This document shows, one piece after another, positions 28,960 to 37,886 of a stretch of 38,867 nt of DNA. How positions within the stretch are numbered: the first letter of the stretch is position 1; each line of letters begins with the position of its first letter. The notes under the pieces were generated by a model. The model saw only the letters and a list, made by a program, of their open reading frames with translations. It was not told where the DNA came from and searched no databases. Position numbers and translations under genes: made by a program. Where the stretch lies: positions 1 through 38,867 of the forward strand of contig JAFDJC010000003.1 of NCBI GenBank assembly GCA_019307665.1, in the 5' to 3' direction. The stretch comes from Deltaproteobacteria bacterium (lineage in GTDB: Bacteria; Desulfobacterota; Desulfobacteria; Desulfobacterales; SURF-7).

Positions 28960-29352
28960 ATGAAAGAAAAATTTGAAACAGTTAAGGCGTATCTTCATGA
29001 AATCGACATTGCCATTGTTGATGAAAATACGGATGAGGAACTGGTGGTGGTTGAAGACGAGGAAAACGGCATTAAAAACCTGATCATTGACTGCGAAGAG
29101 CCTATTATTGTTCTTGAACAGGTGATAATGGAGGTCCCTGGTGACGCAAAAGATCTTTTTAAGCGACTTCTTCAGATGAACCGAAATCTTGTTCACGGCG
29201 CATTTGTCCTGGATGAAGATGGAAAGGTTGTCATTTTTCGTGACACGCTTCAACTCGAAAATCTGGACAGAAATGAACTTGAGGGTTCAATTCATGCACT
29301 AAGTCTTGCACTTTCAGAATACGGATCGGAACTGCTGGAGTATGCAGCCTAA
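28960..29352 (+). CDS. YjfI/DUF2170- or YbjN-like small protein
   Basis: 130 aa acidic protein with FKRLLQMNRNLVHGAFVLDEDGKVVIFRDTLQLENLDRNELEGSI; position before a PspA paralog. Confidence 0.6.
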   Translation: MKEKFETVKAYLHEIDIAIVDENTDEELVVVEDEENGIKNLIIDCEEPIIVLEQVIMEVPGDAKDLFKRLLQMNRNLVHGAFVLDEDGKVVIFRDTLQLENLDRNELEGSIHALSLALSEYGSELLEYAA

Positions 29353-29429
29353 AACAAGTCAAAATTGACAGTGTCGTAAAAAAAACAGAGTTCATTTTTT
29401 AAAGTTTTTAACCACAGGAGGTATGACCA

Positions 29430-30137
29430 ATGTCATTATTCAACAGAATTTTCAAGCTGGGACAGTCCCATGCCCATACAGTTATTGATAAAATGGAAGA
29501 CCCGATTAAAATGACCGAACAGGGAATCCGAGACCTTAAAAAGGATCTCCAAGGCGCAATGCAGAGTCTTGCCGAAGTTAAAGGTGTCACCATCAGGACG
29601 AGGAAGGAGTCGGAAAACAATAAAAAACTTGCTGCAGACTATGAACGGAAAGCAATGCTTCTTCTTCAAAAAATGCAAAATGGTGAGCTCGATGCTTCGG
29701 AAGCGGAAAGGTTGGCCACTGAAGCACTTTCTAAAAAAGAGAGTCATGCAAACGAATCAATAAAAATGTCCCAGGAAGCGGAAAATAACCGGAAAATGTC
29801 AGACAGCCTTCAGTCAAATGTGAACAAACTGAAATCAACTATCTCCACCTATGAAAATGATCTTATCACCCTGAGAGCACGCGCCCGAACAGCAGCCTCC
29901 ACCAAGAAAATCAACAAACAGATCGCAAAAGTCGATTCCTCTGGGACTATCGCCATGCTTGAAAAAATGAGAGCAAAGGTGGAAGAAGATGAATCGCTTG
30001 CCCTGGCATACGGAGAAATGGCAACTGCTGATAGGAGTGTTGACGATGAGATAAATTCAGTGCTTTCCAGCGGGAAAAGTGTCACGTCTTCCGCCAGTCT
30101 GATAGAACTCAAACAAAAAATGGGCATTGCTTCATAA
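29430..30137 (+). CDS. PspA/IM30 family protein (YjfJ-like)
   Basis: MSLFNRIFKLGQSHAHTVIDKMEDPIKMTEQGIRDLKKDLQGAMQSLAEVK, long coiled coil. Confidence 0.92.
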   Translation: MSLFNRIFKLGQSHAHTVIDKMEDPIKMTEQGIRDLKKDLQGAMQSLAEVKGVTIRTRKESENNKKLAADYERKAMLLLQKMQNGELDASEAERLATEALSKKESHANESIKMSQEAENNRKMSDSLQSNVNKLKSTISTYENDLITLRARARTAASTKKINKQIAKVDSSGTIAMLEKMRAKVEEDESLALAYGEMATADRSVDDEINSVLSSGKSVTSSASLIELKQKMGIAS

Positions 30138-30138
30138 T

Positions 30139-30684
30139 ATGGGCTTTAAAGACTTTTTTAAAAAGAAAAAAACAGAAGACATCGACCCTTTGAAAGACCT
30201 TACACTTGTCAATCTCAGGGTCGGCTCGTATGTTGACTGGGATATGAATACCTGGGAAGTAACCGCATATAACCATTACGATTGGGGTTCCGGTGACGTA
30301 ACCCGCGAGTGGCAACTCACATCAAGTGATGAAACAATATACCTTGAACAGGAAACAGATGATGATATTTTCTGGAGCATAAACCGAAAGATATCTTTTA
30401 ATCGCTTAGGAACTGGTATCCGAAACCATATCCTTGAAAACGAAAACCCGCCTGATGAAATCGAATTTGAAGGAACACGCTATTTTCTTGAAGATTCAGC
30501 AGGGGGAAGTTTCTTCAAGGATGGAACCGGGACCGGACGTGAATTGATCAAATGGGAATACGAGGATGATTCGGGAAAAAAATACCTTTCAATCGAGCAA
30601 TGGGGAGAAGAAAGTTTCGAGGCATCTGTCGGCAAAGAAGTAGAAGAATACCAGTTTTCCAATATTCTGCCGCCTGCGTCATAA
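30139..30684 (+). CDS. DUF4178 domain protein
   Basis: LTLVNLRVGSYVDWDMNTWEVTAYNHYDWGSGDVTREWQL...; start one nt after the PspA stop. Confidence 0.8.
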   Translation: MGFKDFFKKKKTEDIDPLKDLTLVNLRVGSYVDWDMNTWEVTAYNHYDWGSGDVTREWQLTSSDETIYLEQETDDDIFWSINRKISFNRLGTGIRNHILENENPPDEIEFEGTRYFLEDSAGGSFFKDGTGTGRELIKWEYEDDSGKKYLSIEQWGEESFEASVGKEVEEYQFSNILPPAS

Positions 30685-30937
30685 GTATCCGTTTTACGCT
30701 TGGAGCATTTGTTGCAGCCTGATTTTCTATGACTGGACAACCAAATATATATCCAACTCTGCACTTCGCAATTGACATCAAATAGTTTTATTTTAGAATA
30801 ATTGTCAGTGGTCAAAGGGACTACAGAACCGAAGATTTGTTTCAACTGTGCATCGGTAGTTACCATGATTACCGAATCAAAATAAAAAGCCGCATAAACT
30901 TAGATGGGGCGAAGTTTTTTGATCCCAAATTTTCAAT

Positions 30938-31396
30938 TCATCTGTTCAACACTTTACGTATAGTTTCAGCGATTTCTTGTATTGAAATGGGTTTCATGAC
31001 AAAGGCGGCAATACCCAGTTTTTTGGCTTTTTCTTCATCTATAATGGCACTATGGCCCGTGCAGACAATTACAGGAAGGCCGGGACGAATTTTCACTATC
31101 TTTTCAAATAAGTTAAAGCCGGTCATATGCGGCATGGTCATGTCGGTCAATATCAAATCGAAATGATCGGGTTTCGACTGAAAAAGTGCCAATGCTTCAG
31201 ACGCACTCCCCTTGGTTTCAACCTGGTATCCGAGTCGTTCCAACATCCGCCGGACCACTTTAACGATTGCTTCATCATCATCCACAAAAAGTATTTTTTC
31301 ATTGCCGGTTGGTATTTTTTCAGGCGTTGCTTTTTTAACCTTGTCTGTGAATTCAACGTGAGCAGTATCCGTATCAGAAAAATATTTCACTTTCAT
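30938..31396 (-). CDS. Response-regulator receiver domain fused to a truncated DUF2283-like N-terminus
   Basis: MKVKYFSDTDTAHVEFTDKVKKA (DUF2283 start) then GNEKILFVDDDEAIVKVVRRML...LILTDMTMPHMTG...FVMKPIS receiver. Confidence 0.82.
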   Translation of the reverse strand: MKVKYFSDTDTAHVEFTDKVKKATPEKIPTGNEKILFVDDDEAIVKVVRRMLERLGYQVETKGSASEALALFQSKPDHFDLILTDMTMPHMTGFNLFEKIVKIRPGLPVIVCTGHSAIIDEEKAKKLGIAAFVMKPISIQEIAETIRKVLNR

Positions 31397-31399
31397 GTT

Positions 31400-31635
31400 T
31401 TATTCCTCCTTGTATGATCTGTCGAAAAATGCGTTATGAATCGTTTCGCCGTCTTCGAGCGAGATAACCCTCAAATATTTTTCTGCTTCTGATATTTTGG
31501 CCCATTTCCTGATCCTGCCATCAGATTGGATTCTGCCTTATCAGGTTTCTCAACAACCGATTTTATCCAATCCTCTTTGGCCTGAGCACGATCCGGGCGT
31601 TTCCTCGTATAATCAAAATATTGCGTGGTTTTCAT
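31400..31635 (-). pseudogene. Frameshifted DUF4258-like gene upstream of DUF2283
   Basis: MKTTQYFDYTRKRPDRAQAKEDWIKSVVEKPDKAE then a frame change to QSDGRIRKWAKISEAEKYLRVISLEDGETIHNAFFDRSYKEE*; stop lies 3 nt before the next ATG. Confidence 0.65.
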
Positions 31636-31790
31636 TTATCATATTCCAGATATATTATTTGATAGTGCCGAACATTATTAATGTACAGACCGGTCTCGAA
31701 CACACGCCTTTTTCTCAACTTTTTCGCATAATATTGAATATGACGAATTGTCCAACATTTTTTTATTTTTTTGTCAATAGCATTTTAAAC

Positions 31791-31824
31791 TGTCCGGTTT
31801 TCATAGCAAGTGAAATGTCCGGTT
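31791..31824. repeat. Direct repeat TGTCCGGTT x2 at 25-bp spacing
   Basis: Copies at 31791-31799 and 31816-31824 in AT-rich non-coding DNA. Confidence 0.6.
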
Positions 31825-31956
31825 ATAGAAAATTTCAATCGCACTCCGTTTATAGTGATTATCATAAATATTTTCCGATTAGTTTTTGGAAATATAAACA
31901 GAGAAGGCAACTATGGTTCTTTGAAATTCATATATTTTCAATAGGTTGTAATGGGG

Positions 31957-32105
31957 GTGGCCCAGACAACTTGTTGTCTGGGTGCAAAGCACAAGAAGCT
32001 TTGAATGGGCGTAAATTTTGAGAACAGCACAAGAAGCTTTGAATGGGCGTAAATTTTGAGAACAGCTTCTTGCCTTTCGGGCACCGGCAACGAGTTGCCG
32101 GTGTT
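31957..32105. repeat. Composite element: two perfect hairpins flanking a 38-bp tandem duplication
   Basis: CCCAGACAAC-TT-GTTGTCTGGG near 31961-31982; AGCACAAGAAGCTTTGAATGGGCGTAAATTTTGAGAAC at 31988-32025 and 32026-32063; CACCGGCAAC-GA-GTTGCCGGTG near 32081-32102. Confidence 0.8.
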
Positions 32106-32172
32106 ACCCAATGCATAAATCCCTTTCATGGAAACGGAACGTTATTATGACAACCACTATAAATAAAAAATA

Positions 32173-32697
32173 TTACCCTTCAGACTGGTAAGATATGAAG
32201 TGCGCCTGATTGCGCCCCATCTCTTTTGCTTTATAAAGTGCCTTATCTGCGCCGGCAATCAGCGCCTCAGGCTTATTATTAATATTTTGTTTATGAGCAA
32301 ATCCCCATGAAAATGTTAGACCAAATTTTTCCGCTCCACCTATTCGAACCGCTGCATGAAAAGCAGAAGCGCACCATTCACTCATATCTGCCTTGGTCAC
32401 CAGGTTGCTGAAAAATTTTAAGTCCACCCGCTTTCTCTCGATTTCATTTCCCTGCTCCCCATAACCGTAGCAAAGGTCGTGTGGCAAACAGCATTTGTAA
32501 GTAATATCCTCCCAGTTACAACCAGTGAATAAACCCATTACTTCATCCGGCAAGCCCGAACATCCATCGAACTTCCAATTCTTATAGCTTTCCGAATCGT
32601 GTTCAATTCGTTCAACCAGATAATCCAGGCCGAAATATCGACATAGTTCTAATGCCTCGCTTGCGGTTATAATATCGCCGATTTCAGGTAACTTCAT
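32173..32697 (-). CDS. Phospholipase A2-like protein with a GGDEF-tail-like C-terminus
   Basis: KCCLPHDLCYGYG (CCxxHDxCY PLA2 signature); DGCSGLPD; last ~30 aa ALIAGADKALYKAKEMGRNQAHF match the end of a GGDEF domain. Confidence 0.75.
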   Translation of the reverse strand: MKLPEIGDIITASEALELCRYFGLDYLVERIEHDSESYKNWKFDGCSGLPDEVMGLFTGCNWEDITYKCCLPHDLCYGYGEQGNEIERKRVDLKFFSNLVTKADMSEWCASAFHAAVRIGGAEKFGLTFSWGFAHKQNINNKPEALIAGADKALYKAKEMGRNQAHFISYQSEG

Positions 32698-32713
32698 TTT
32701 TTCTCCCGTTTTT

Positions 32714-33643
32714 TCAATAGCTCTTTAACATATCCATAACCATAACGAAGTGCGCTTTGGCAGCTAACTGAAATTTGTACCAATGGGTGTTTTCAAAATT
32801 TGCAGAGGCCTCAAGATCTTCTCCTTCTCGATCTTTAACGGCCCCATCAACCCATTCATCTTTGTTGTAGCCGAGATCTGGTTTGTTCACATATTCTTTA
32901 ACCTTATTGACTCTGTCATCATAATCTTCAGAATTAATTATTCTTCTGAAGTCTTTTTCGACATGCATCCAGTAAATTTTCCCTTTTCGTGAAGTCCTAA
33001 GTTCCTGAAAAATTCGCTTGCAAGCCTGAATCGCTATTTTCTGATTGTTTCTTTTACGATATGGTTTATCAAAGCGATAGTCATTCCAGGTTGTGGATAT
33101 TTCATCCGGCAAATGACCAACATCAGCGTGACCGATATTCAGTGCTAAAGACCGAAATGGATTACGCCAGTGAAAAACGGAGTTCCAATCTTCCTCATAC
33201 CCTGTAAAATTTTGATGAGACCATGTATCAGCAAACGTATGAATGGCAATCCCGGTTCTATAGAGATCGCCTGTGTTCAGTGCTGTTTTTATAAGTTTTC
33301 GGGCATTTTGGGAGTCAGGGGTTGTGCTGTATTTATTATGTACGCCTTTAATTGGCCGAATATTATCGCCAGGCAAGAAATGAAACGGAACATAAACAAA
33401 TTTTTGAATCTCATATACAAGAGATTTCACCGACATGGACTGCGTCATAACGGGCCGGTAGAATCCGCGATTAGTCTTTATGCCAAATGGAAATTGTGGT
33501 GGACCATCTTTTTTGGGATACTGACTTTCATTATTGTCATCTACATACTGAGAGGCATAAGCAATGACATATGATTCATCGTTGCTGAAACCTGCCTTGT
33601 TGGCCAATGCATAGGTTACATAAAAATGAAAATCCTTTTCCAT
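32714..33643 (-). CDS. DUF6765-like / zinc-dependent phospholipase C-like protein
   Basis: IAIHTFADTWSHQNFTGYEEDWN and NIGHADVGHLPDEIS His/Asp motifs; MEKDFHFYVTYALANKAGFS start. Confidence 0.72.
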   Translation of the reverse strand: MEKDFHFYVTYALANKAGFSNDESYVIAYASQYVDDNNESQYPKKDGPPQFPFGIKTNRGFYRPVMTQSMSVKSLVYEIQKFVYVPFHFLPGDNIRPIKGVHNKYSTTPDSQNARKLIKTALNTGDLYRTGIAIHTFADTWSHQNFTGYEEDWNSVFHWRNPFRSLALNIGHADVGHLPDEISTTWNDYRFDKPYRKRNNQKIAIQACKRIFQELRTSRKGKIYWMHVEKDFRRIINSEDYDDRVNKVKEYVNKPDLGYNKDEWVDGAVKDREGEDLEASANFENTHWYKFQLAAKAHFVMVMDMLKSY

Positions 33644-33846
33644 TCATCACCTCCTGCTGATTTTTTATACCTGTTTAACTTACCATAATACAAGCCAGTG
33701 AAAAGTAAAGTTGCGATAGGAGCGATATTTTTAACTGTACGAGTTGATATATCTTGTTAAATGCCTAAAGTCTGCTTATGATACACACTTGTATGTGTCA
33801 AGCGAAAATCGCATTATAATATAGAGGATCGGGTTTTAAAAAGGCG

Positions 33847-33887
33847 AAAAAAAGGGCGTTCCGAATCATTTCGGAACGCCCTTTTTA
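33847..33887. terminator. Rho-independent terminator (downstream of dsrP, possibly bidirectional)
   Basis: AAAAAAAGGGCGTTCCGAATCATTTCGGAACGCCCTTTTT; 12-bp stem, TCAT loop. Confidence 0.95.
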
Positions 33888-33913
33888 AAACTATATCACT
33901 GTATGTTGGCTGA

Positions 33914-35071
33914 CTATGCCGCCACTTCTCTCTTAACCGATACAGCAATTTTAAAAAGGATTGTAAGTATCAAAAAACCGGCACACCATATACCGGCTGT
34001 AATGATCAGTTCCGGAATTGACGGTACATATTCGTTTACCTGGTGGAGTGGAGACGGTACAAACCCGCCTGCGATCATGCCCAGTCCCTTGTCTATCCAT
34101 GTCCCAACAAACACACATATCAATGCAACAATTAATGTAGTCTCGTTGTTCCTTGTTACAGGTGGAACAAGCAGAATAATAGCGATCACCATCAGTATCA
34201 TCGAAGTCCACATCCAGGGGACAAGCACGCCATGTCCGTGCAAACCAAAAAACAGATACTTCAAGTGGTCGATATGCTCGGGAATGCCGCTGTACATGGC
34301 AACAAAAACTTCACAGATAAAGAAAAAGACATTGGCAATAATGGCATAGGTCACTATTTTTGAAACCGTCTGGATCGCTTTTTTGCCCGGATCAAAATCG
34401 GTTACTTTTCTTATGATAAAACAGATGAGAAGCAGGAAGGCAGGTCCTGCGGCAAATGCTGAAGCAAGAAACCGTGGTGCCAGAATTGCTGTGAGCCAGA
34501 ACCCTCTTCCCGGTAGGCCGCAGTACAACCATGCTGTAACCGTATGGATACCGAATGCCCAGGGAATCGACAGATAGATAACCGGTTTTATCCATTTAGG
34601 GGGTGCCACCGCATTCCGTTCCGCTTCAAGGACTATCCAGCCTATGATTATATTCAAAAACAGATAGCCGTTCAGCACAATCATGTCCCAAAACAGCATT
34701 GAATATGGTGTCGGGTATAGCAACACATTAAATGCACGCATCGGCTGCCCCAGGTCGGCAATGATAAACATCAGGCACATACTGACTGCAGCTATCGCAA
34801 GAAATTCACCCAGGATGGTAATCTTCCCAAAGGCCTTGTGGTCATGTAAATAATAGGGAAGAACCAGCATCACGCCTCCTGCCGCAACACCGACAAGGAA
34901 TGTAAACTGTGCAATGTAGAACCCCCAGGAAACATCACGGCTCATGCCCGTCAAACCCAGACCAAAGCTGAGCTGTTTCAAATAAACGGCAAAACCGACG
35001 CTTACGACACCGAGGAGTGCCAGCACCCATATCCAGTACTTTTTGGTTCCTTTTAACGCAAGTTCAAGCAT
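33914..35071 (-). CDS. dsrP: DsrP, NrfD/PsrC-family membrane subunit
   Basis: About 10 TM segments, NrfD-like sequence, position in dsrMKJOP. Confidence 0.92.
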   Translation of the reverse strand: MLELALKGTKKYWIWVLALLGVVSVGFAVYLKQLSFGLGLTGMSRDVSWGFYIAQFTFLVGVAAGGVMLVLPYYLHDHKAFGKITILGEFLAIAAVSMCLMFIIADLGQPMRAFNVLLYPTPYSMLFWDMIVLNGYLFLNIIIGWIVLEAERNAVAPPKWIKPVIYLSIPWAFGIHTVTAWLYCGLPGRGFWLTAILAPRFLASAFAAGPAFLLLICFIIRKVTDFDPGKKAIQTVSKIVTYAIIANVFFFICEVFVAMYSGIPEHIDHLKYLFFGLHGHGVLVPWMWTSMILMVIAIILLVPPVTRNNETTLIVALICVFVGTWIDKGLGMIAGGFVPSPLHQVNEYVPSIPELIITAGIWCAGFLILTILFKIAVSVKREVAA

Positions 35072-35078
35072 AATAACC

Positions 35079-35870
35079 TCACACTATGTAATAAACCGAA
35101 GGCCCTGTTCCCAGGCCCTGTTTCCGCCGAATGGAATAATTTGACGCCAGAAGCTTCCTGACTCCTGATTCCGGATCTCCCAGGTCACCGAATGCAATAA
35201 TTCCGTTTGAAACCTCAACACATGCCGGCTCTTTGCCAACCGCAAGCCTTTCAGCGCAAAAATTGCATTTCTCCACAACACCTTTCATTCTTGTTGGAAA
35301 CCCGGGGTCTGTTTCTTCTATAAAAGGTCTTGGATCCCTGAAATTAAAACTTCTTGATCCATATGGACATGCTGCCATACAGAATCTGCAGCCTATGCAC
35401 CTGTGAAAGTCCATCAGGACGATCCCGTCTTCCCGCTTAAACGTCGCCTTGGTAGGGCATGCCTGCACGCAGGAGGGTTCCTCGCAGTGATTACAAAGCA
35501 CCAGGAACGGCAGGTCTTTTATCCTATCGTTGAGATATTTATTCTCCTTACCTGGAAAGGCGTTTTTATATTTTGTACCCCAGATCCATTTTATTTCATG
35601 GCGCACGTTTTCAAGTTCAGGAACATTATGGATTTTATGGCATGCACTGATTATCGGATAGAGATCATCTTCAGAATTGATCTTTCGGGTATCGATAACC
35701 ATGCCCCAATGTTTTGCTGTCCTGCTGTTTTTACCTTGGGATGTTGCCGGTTCTGCCTTTTCTACATGCTCTTCCGATGAGGCAAACGCATTAAAAACAG
35801 GTTTTGCGCCGATGCCAAGGGCTGAAATTCCAGCTATTTTCAAGAAGCTTCTTCTGCTTTTTTCCATCAC
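35079..35870 (-). CDS. dsrO: DsrO, periplasmic Fe-S ferredoxin subunit
   Basis: CNHCEEPSCVQACPTKATFKREDG, CIGCRFCMAACPYGSRSF; Tat-like RRSFLKIAG signal. Confidence 0.93.
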   Translation of the reverse strand: MMEKSRRSFLKIAGISALGIGAKPVFNAFASSEEHVEKAEPATSQGKNSRTAKHWGMVIDTRKINSEDDLYPIISACHKIHNVPELENVRHEIKWIWGTKYKNAFPGKENKYLNDRIKDLPFLVLCNHCEEPSCVQACPTKATFKREDGIVLMDFHRCIGCRFCMAACPYGSRSFNFRDPRPFIEETDPGFPTRMKGVVEKCNFCAERLAVGKEPACVEVSNGIIAFGDLGDPESGVRKLLASNYSIRRKQGLGTGPSVYYIV

Positions 35871-36262
35871 TTCTTCTCCTTTGGGTCAATATGGCAATCC
35901 CAGCAGTAAGGGTCCACCGAAGCATAATTGTGACACCTGTCACAAAATTCGGCTTTGTTTGAATGACATCCCAGACATGATTCTTCCCCGGTGGAAAGGC
36001 TCATGTTATAGACTCTTCCGCTACTGCTAGTATAAACTCTTTCGCCTTCTCTTACGACCGCATTTCGCCAGATATCAAGAATCTGCATGTGTCCGCCCTT
36101 CATTTCCGCTTTGGGCAAAACACAATATTTTGCAGCCTTTGCCCTTTTGGAAAGTTCCGGTTCAGGCGCTGGTGCCGCCTTTCCGAAATTAAACCAGAAC
36201 GGCGTCAAAGCTGCTGCAAAAAAGATAATCAGACCGGCAATGATAAATTTTTTATCATTCAT
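35867..36262 (-). CDS. dsrJ: DsrJ, triheme cytochrome c
   Basis: CLGCH, CDRCH, CWDCH motifs; N-terminal anchor MNDKKFIIAGLIIFFAAALTPFWFNFG; start overlaps the dsrK stop. Confidence 0.92.
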   Translation of the reverse strand: MNDKKFIIAGLIIFFAAALTPFWFNFGKAAPAPEPELSKRAKAAKYCVLPKAEMKGGHMQILDIWRNAVVREGERVYTSSSGRVYNMSLSTGEESCLGCHSNKAEFCDRCHNYASVDPYCWDCHIDPKEKK

Positions 36263-37886
36263 CAGTATCATCCTCCATTCCAGGGAGCGTTTCCCCGCGC
36301 AGGTCCATTGTTGTCTCAGTCCTATCAGGATGCACAAGGGCATTTGCTACCATTTCGTGCAGTCCTGTGACATCTACTTCAGGAACCCAGTAATTCATCA
36401 AATCAGGAAATACCGCCCTGTCAATCGCGCATATGGTCACGAGCATATTCACACCGTGTTTTTCGTGAACATGTTTGACGGCATTAGCTCTCGGAAGGCC
36501 GCCTGCCATCCTTAACTCCATATCTTCACCGGCATTCAGACCTGCTCCGCTTCCACAGCAGAATGTCTGTTCCCGGATCGTGTTCTCCGGCATCTCGTAA
36601 AAATTATTGCATACATTTTGAATGACGTACCTTGGTTCATCAAGCAAACCCATTCCGCGGGCTGGATTGCATGAGTCGTGAAACGTAACGCTCAAATGAT
36701 CGTTCCGGCTCGGATCAAGTTTCAGCTTGTTATGTTTGATAAGGTCTGCTGTAAATTCTGCGATATGAACCATTTTTGTCGACTTTGCATTCTCAAATTT
36801 GGTTCCGGTAATCGGAGAAACCGGTTCCTCGAGAAAATCAGCAGGGCCGTTCATTGTATCCATGTACTGATTGATGACCCGCCACATATGGCCGCATTCG
36901 CCACCCAGAATCCATTTAACACCAAGGCGCTTGGCTTCCGAATACATCTTGGCATTGAGCCGTTTCATTGTCTCATGAGATGTAAAAAAACCGAAATTAC
37001 CGCCCTCCGAAGCATACGTACTCCAGGTGACATTAAATCCATATTCCTTTTCCAGGTAGTCGAAAAGAAGCATGTACCCCATGCAGGTATAGGTCCCGGG
37101 ATCTGCAAAAACATCACCCGACGGTGTTATAAAAAGAATATCAGCTCCTTTTTTATTATACGTCGAATTAACTTTTATGCCGGTGACTTCTTCTATGTCT
37201 TCCTCGAAAAAATCGAGCATATCTTTAAATGCGTGGGGCTGTATGCCAAGATGGTTGCCTGTCCTGAAACAGTTTGCCACCGGAGTCGCAATCCAGTCTA
37301 TATTGAGCCCGATGAGATTTAGAAGTTCCCTGCCCATAATCGTTATCTCTGCCGTATCGATTCCATACGGACAGAAAACCGAACATCTGCGGCACTCAGA
37401 ACACTGAAAAAAATAGTACCACCATTCTTTTAAAACATCGAGTGTCAAGGGCCTGGCGCCTGCAATCTTTCCTAAAATTTTGCCGGCTTTTGTAAAATCA
37501 TTTCTGTATACCGACCGTAATAGTTCGGCACGAACAACCGGCATATTTTTGGGATCGCCTGTTCCAATAAAATAATGGCATTTATCGGCACATGCCCCGC
37601 ACCTTACACAAATGTCCATAAAGACTTTGAATGACCGAAATTTATCCAGCCGCTCCCTGAAGCCTTCGTAAATAATCTCTTTCCAGTTTTCAGGAAGTTT
37701 CCAGTCTTCATCCAGCGGGTTCCATTCCCTTGGATTTGGAAGGCCCAGATACTCAACGCTCTTGGGATTTGACGCGTAGCAGTACATCCCTTTCCTGATG
37801 TTTATCGGCGTATCCATCCACCCTGTTGAAGGCGTATTGTGATCAACCTGAATCAACTCTTCTGCTTTTGGAAGTTCTTCTGACAT
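36255..37886 (-). CDS. dsrK: DsrK, HdrD-like Fe-S subunit
   Basis: CVRCGACADKCHYF, CSECRRCSVFCPYGID, CCG-type motif FCCGSGAGLNAGED. Confidence 0.94.
   Translation of the reverse strand: MSEELPKAEELIQVDHNTPSTGWMDTPINIRKGMYCYASNPKSVEYLGLPNPREWNPLDEDWKLPENWKEIIYEGFRERLDKFRSFKVFMDICVRCGACADKCHYFIGTGDPKNMPVVRAELLRSVYRNDFTKAGKILGKIAGARPLTLDVLKEWWYYFFQCSECRRCSVFCPYGIDTAEITIMGRELLNLIGLNIDWIATPVANCFRTGNHLGIQPHAFKDMLDFFEEDIEEVTGIKVNSTYNKKGADILFITPSGDVFADPGTYTCMGYMLLFDYLEKEYGFNVTWSTYASEGGNFGFFTSHETMKRLNAKMYSEAKRLGVKWILGGECGHMWRVINQYMDTMNGPADFLEEPVSPITGTKFENAKSTKMVHIAEFTADLIKHNKLKLDPSRNDHLSVTFHDSCNPARGMGLLDEPRYVIQNVCNNFYEMPENTIREQTFCCGSGAGLNAGEDMELRMAGGLPRANAVKHVHEKHGVNMLVTICAIDRAVFPDLMNYWVPEVDVTGLHEMVANALVHPDRTETTMDLRGETLPGMEDDTDE

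Noticed and set aside
30480-30866. 128-aa minus ORF (MVTTDAQLKQIFGSVVPL...)
   Set aside because: Mostly overlaps the DUF4178 gene; the N-terminal part could be a gene remnant but evidence is too weak.
31988-32063. Possible CRISPR array
   Set aside because: Only two contiguous 38-bp copies with no spacer; a tandem duplication.
31928-32129. Small minus ORFs across the duplicated hairpin element
   Set aside because: Their sequence is explained by the repeat element and the 38-bp duplication.
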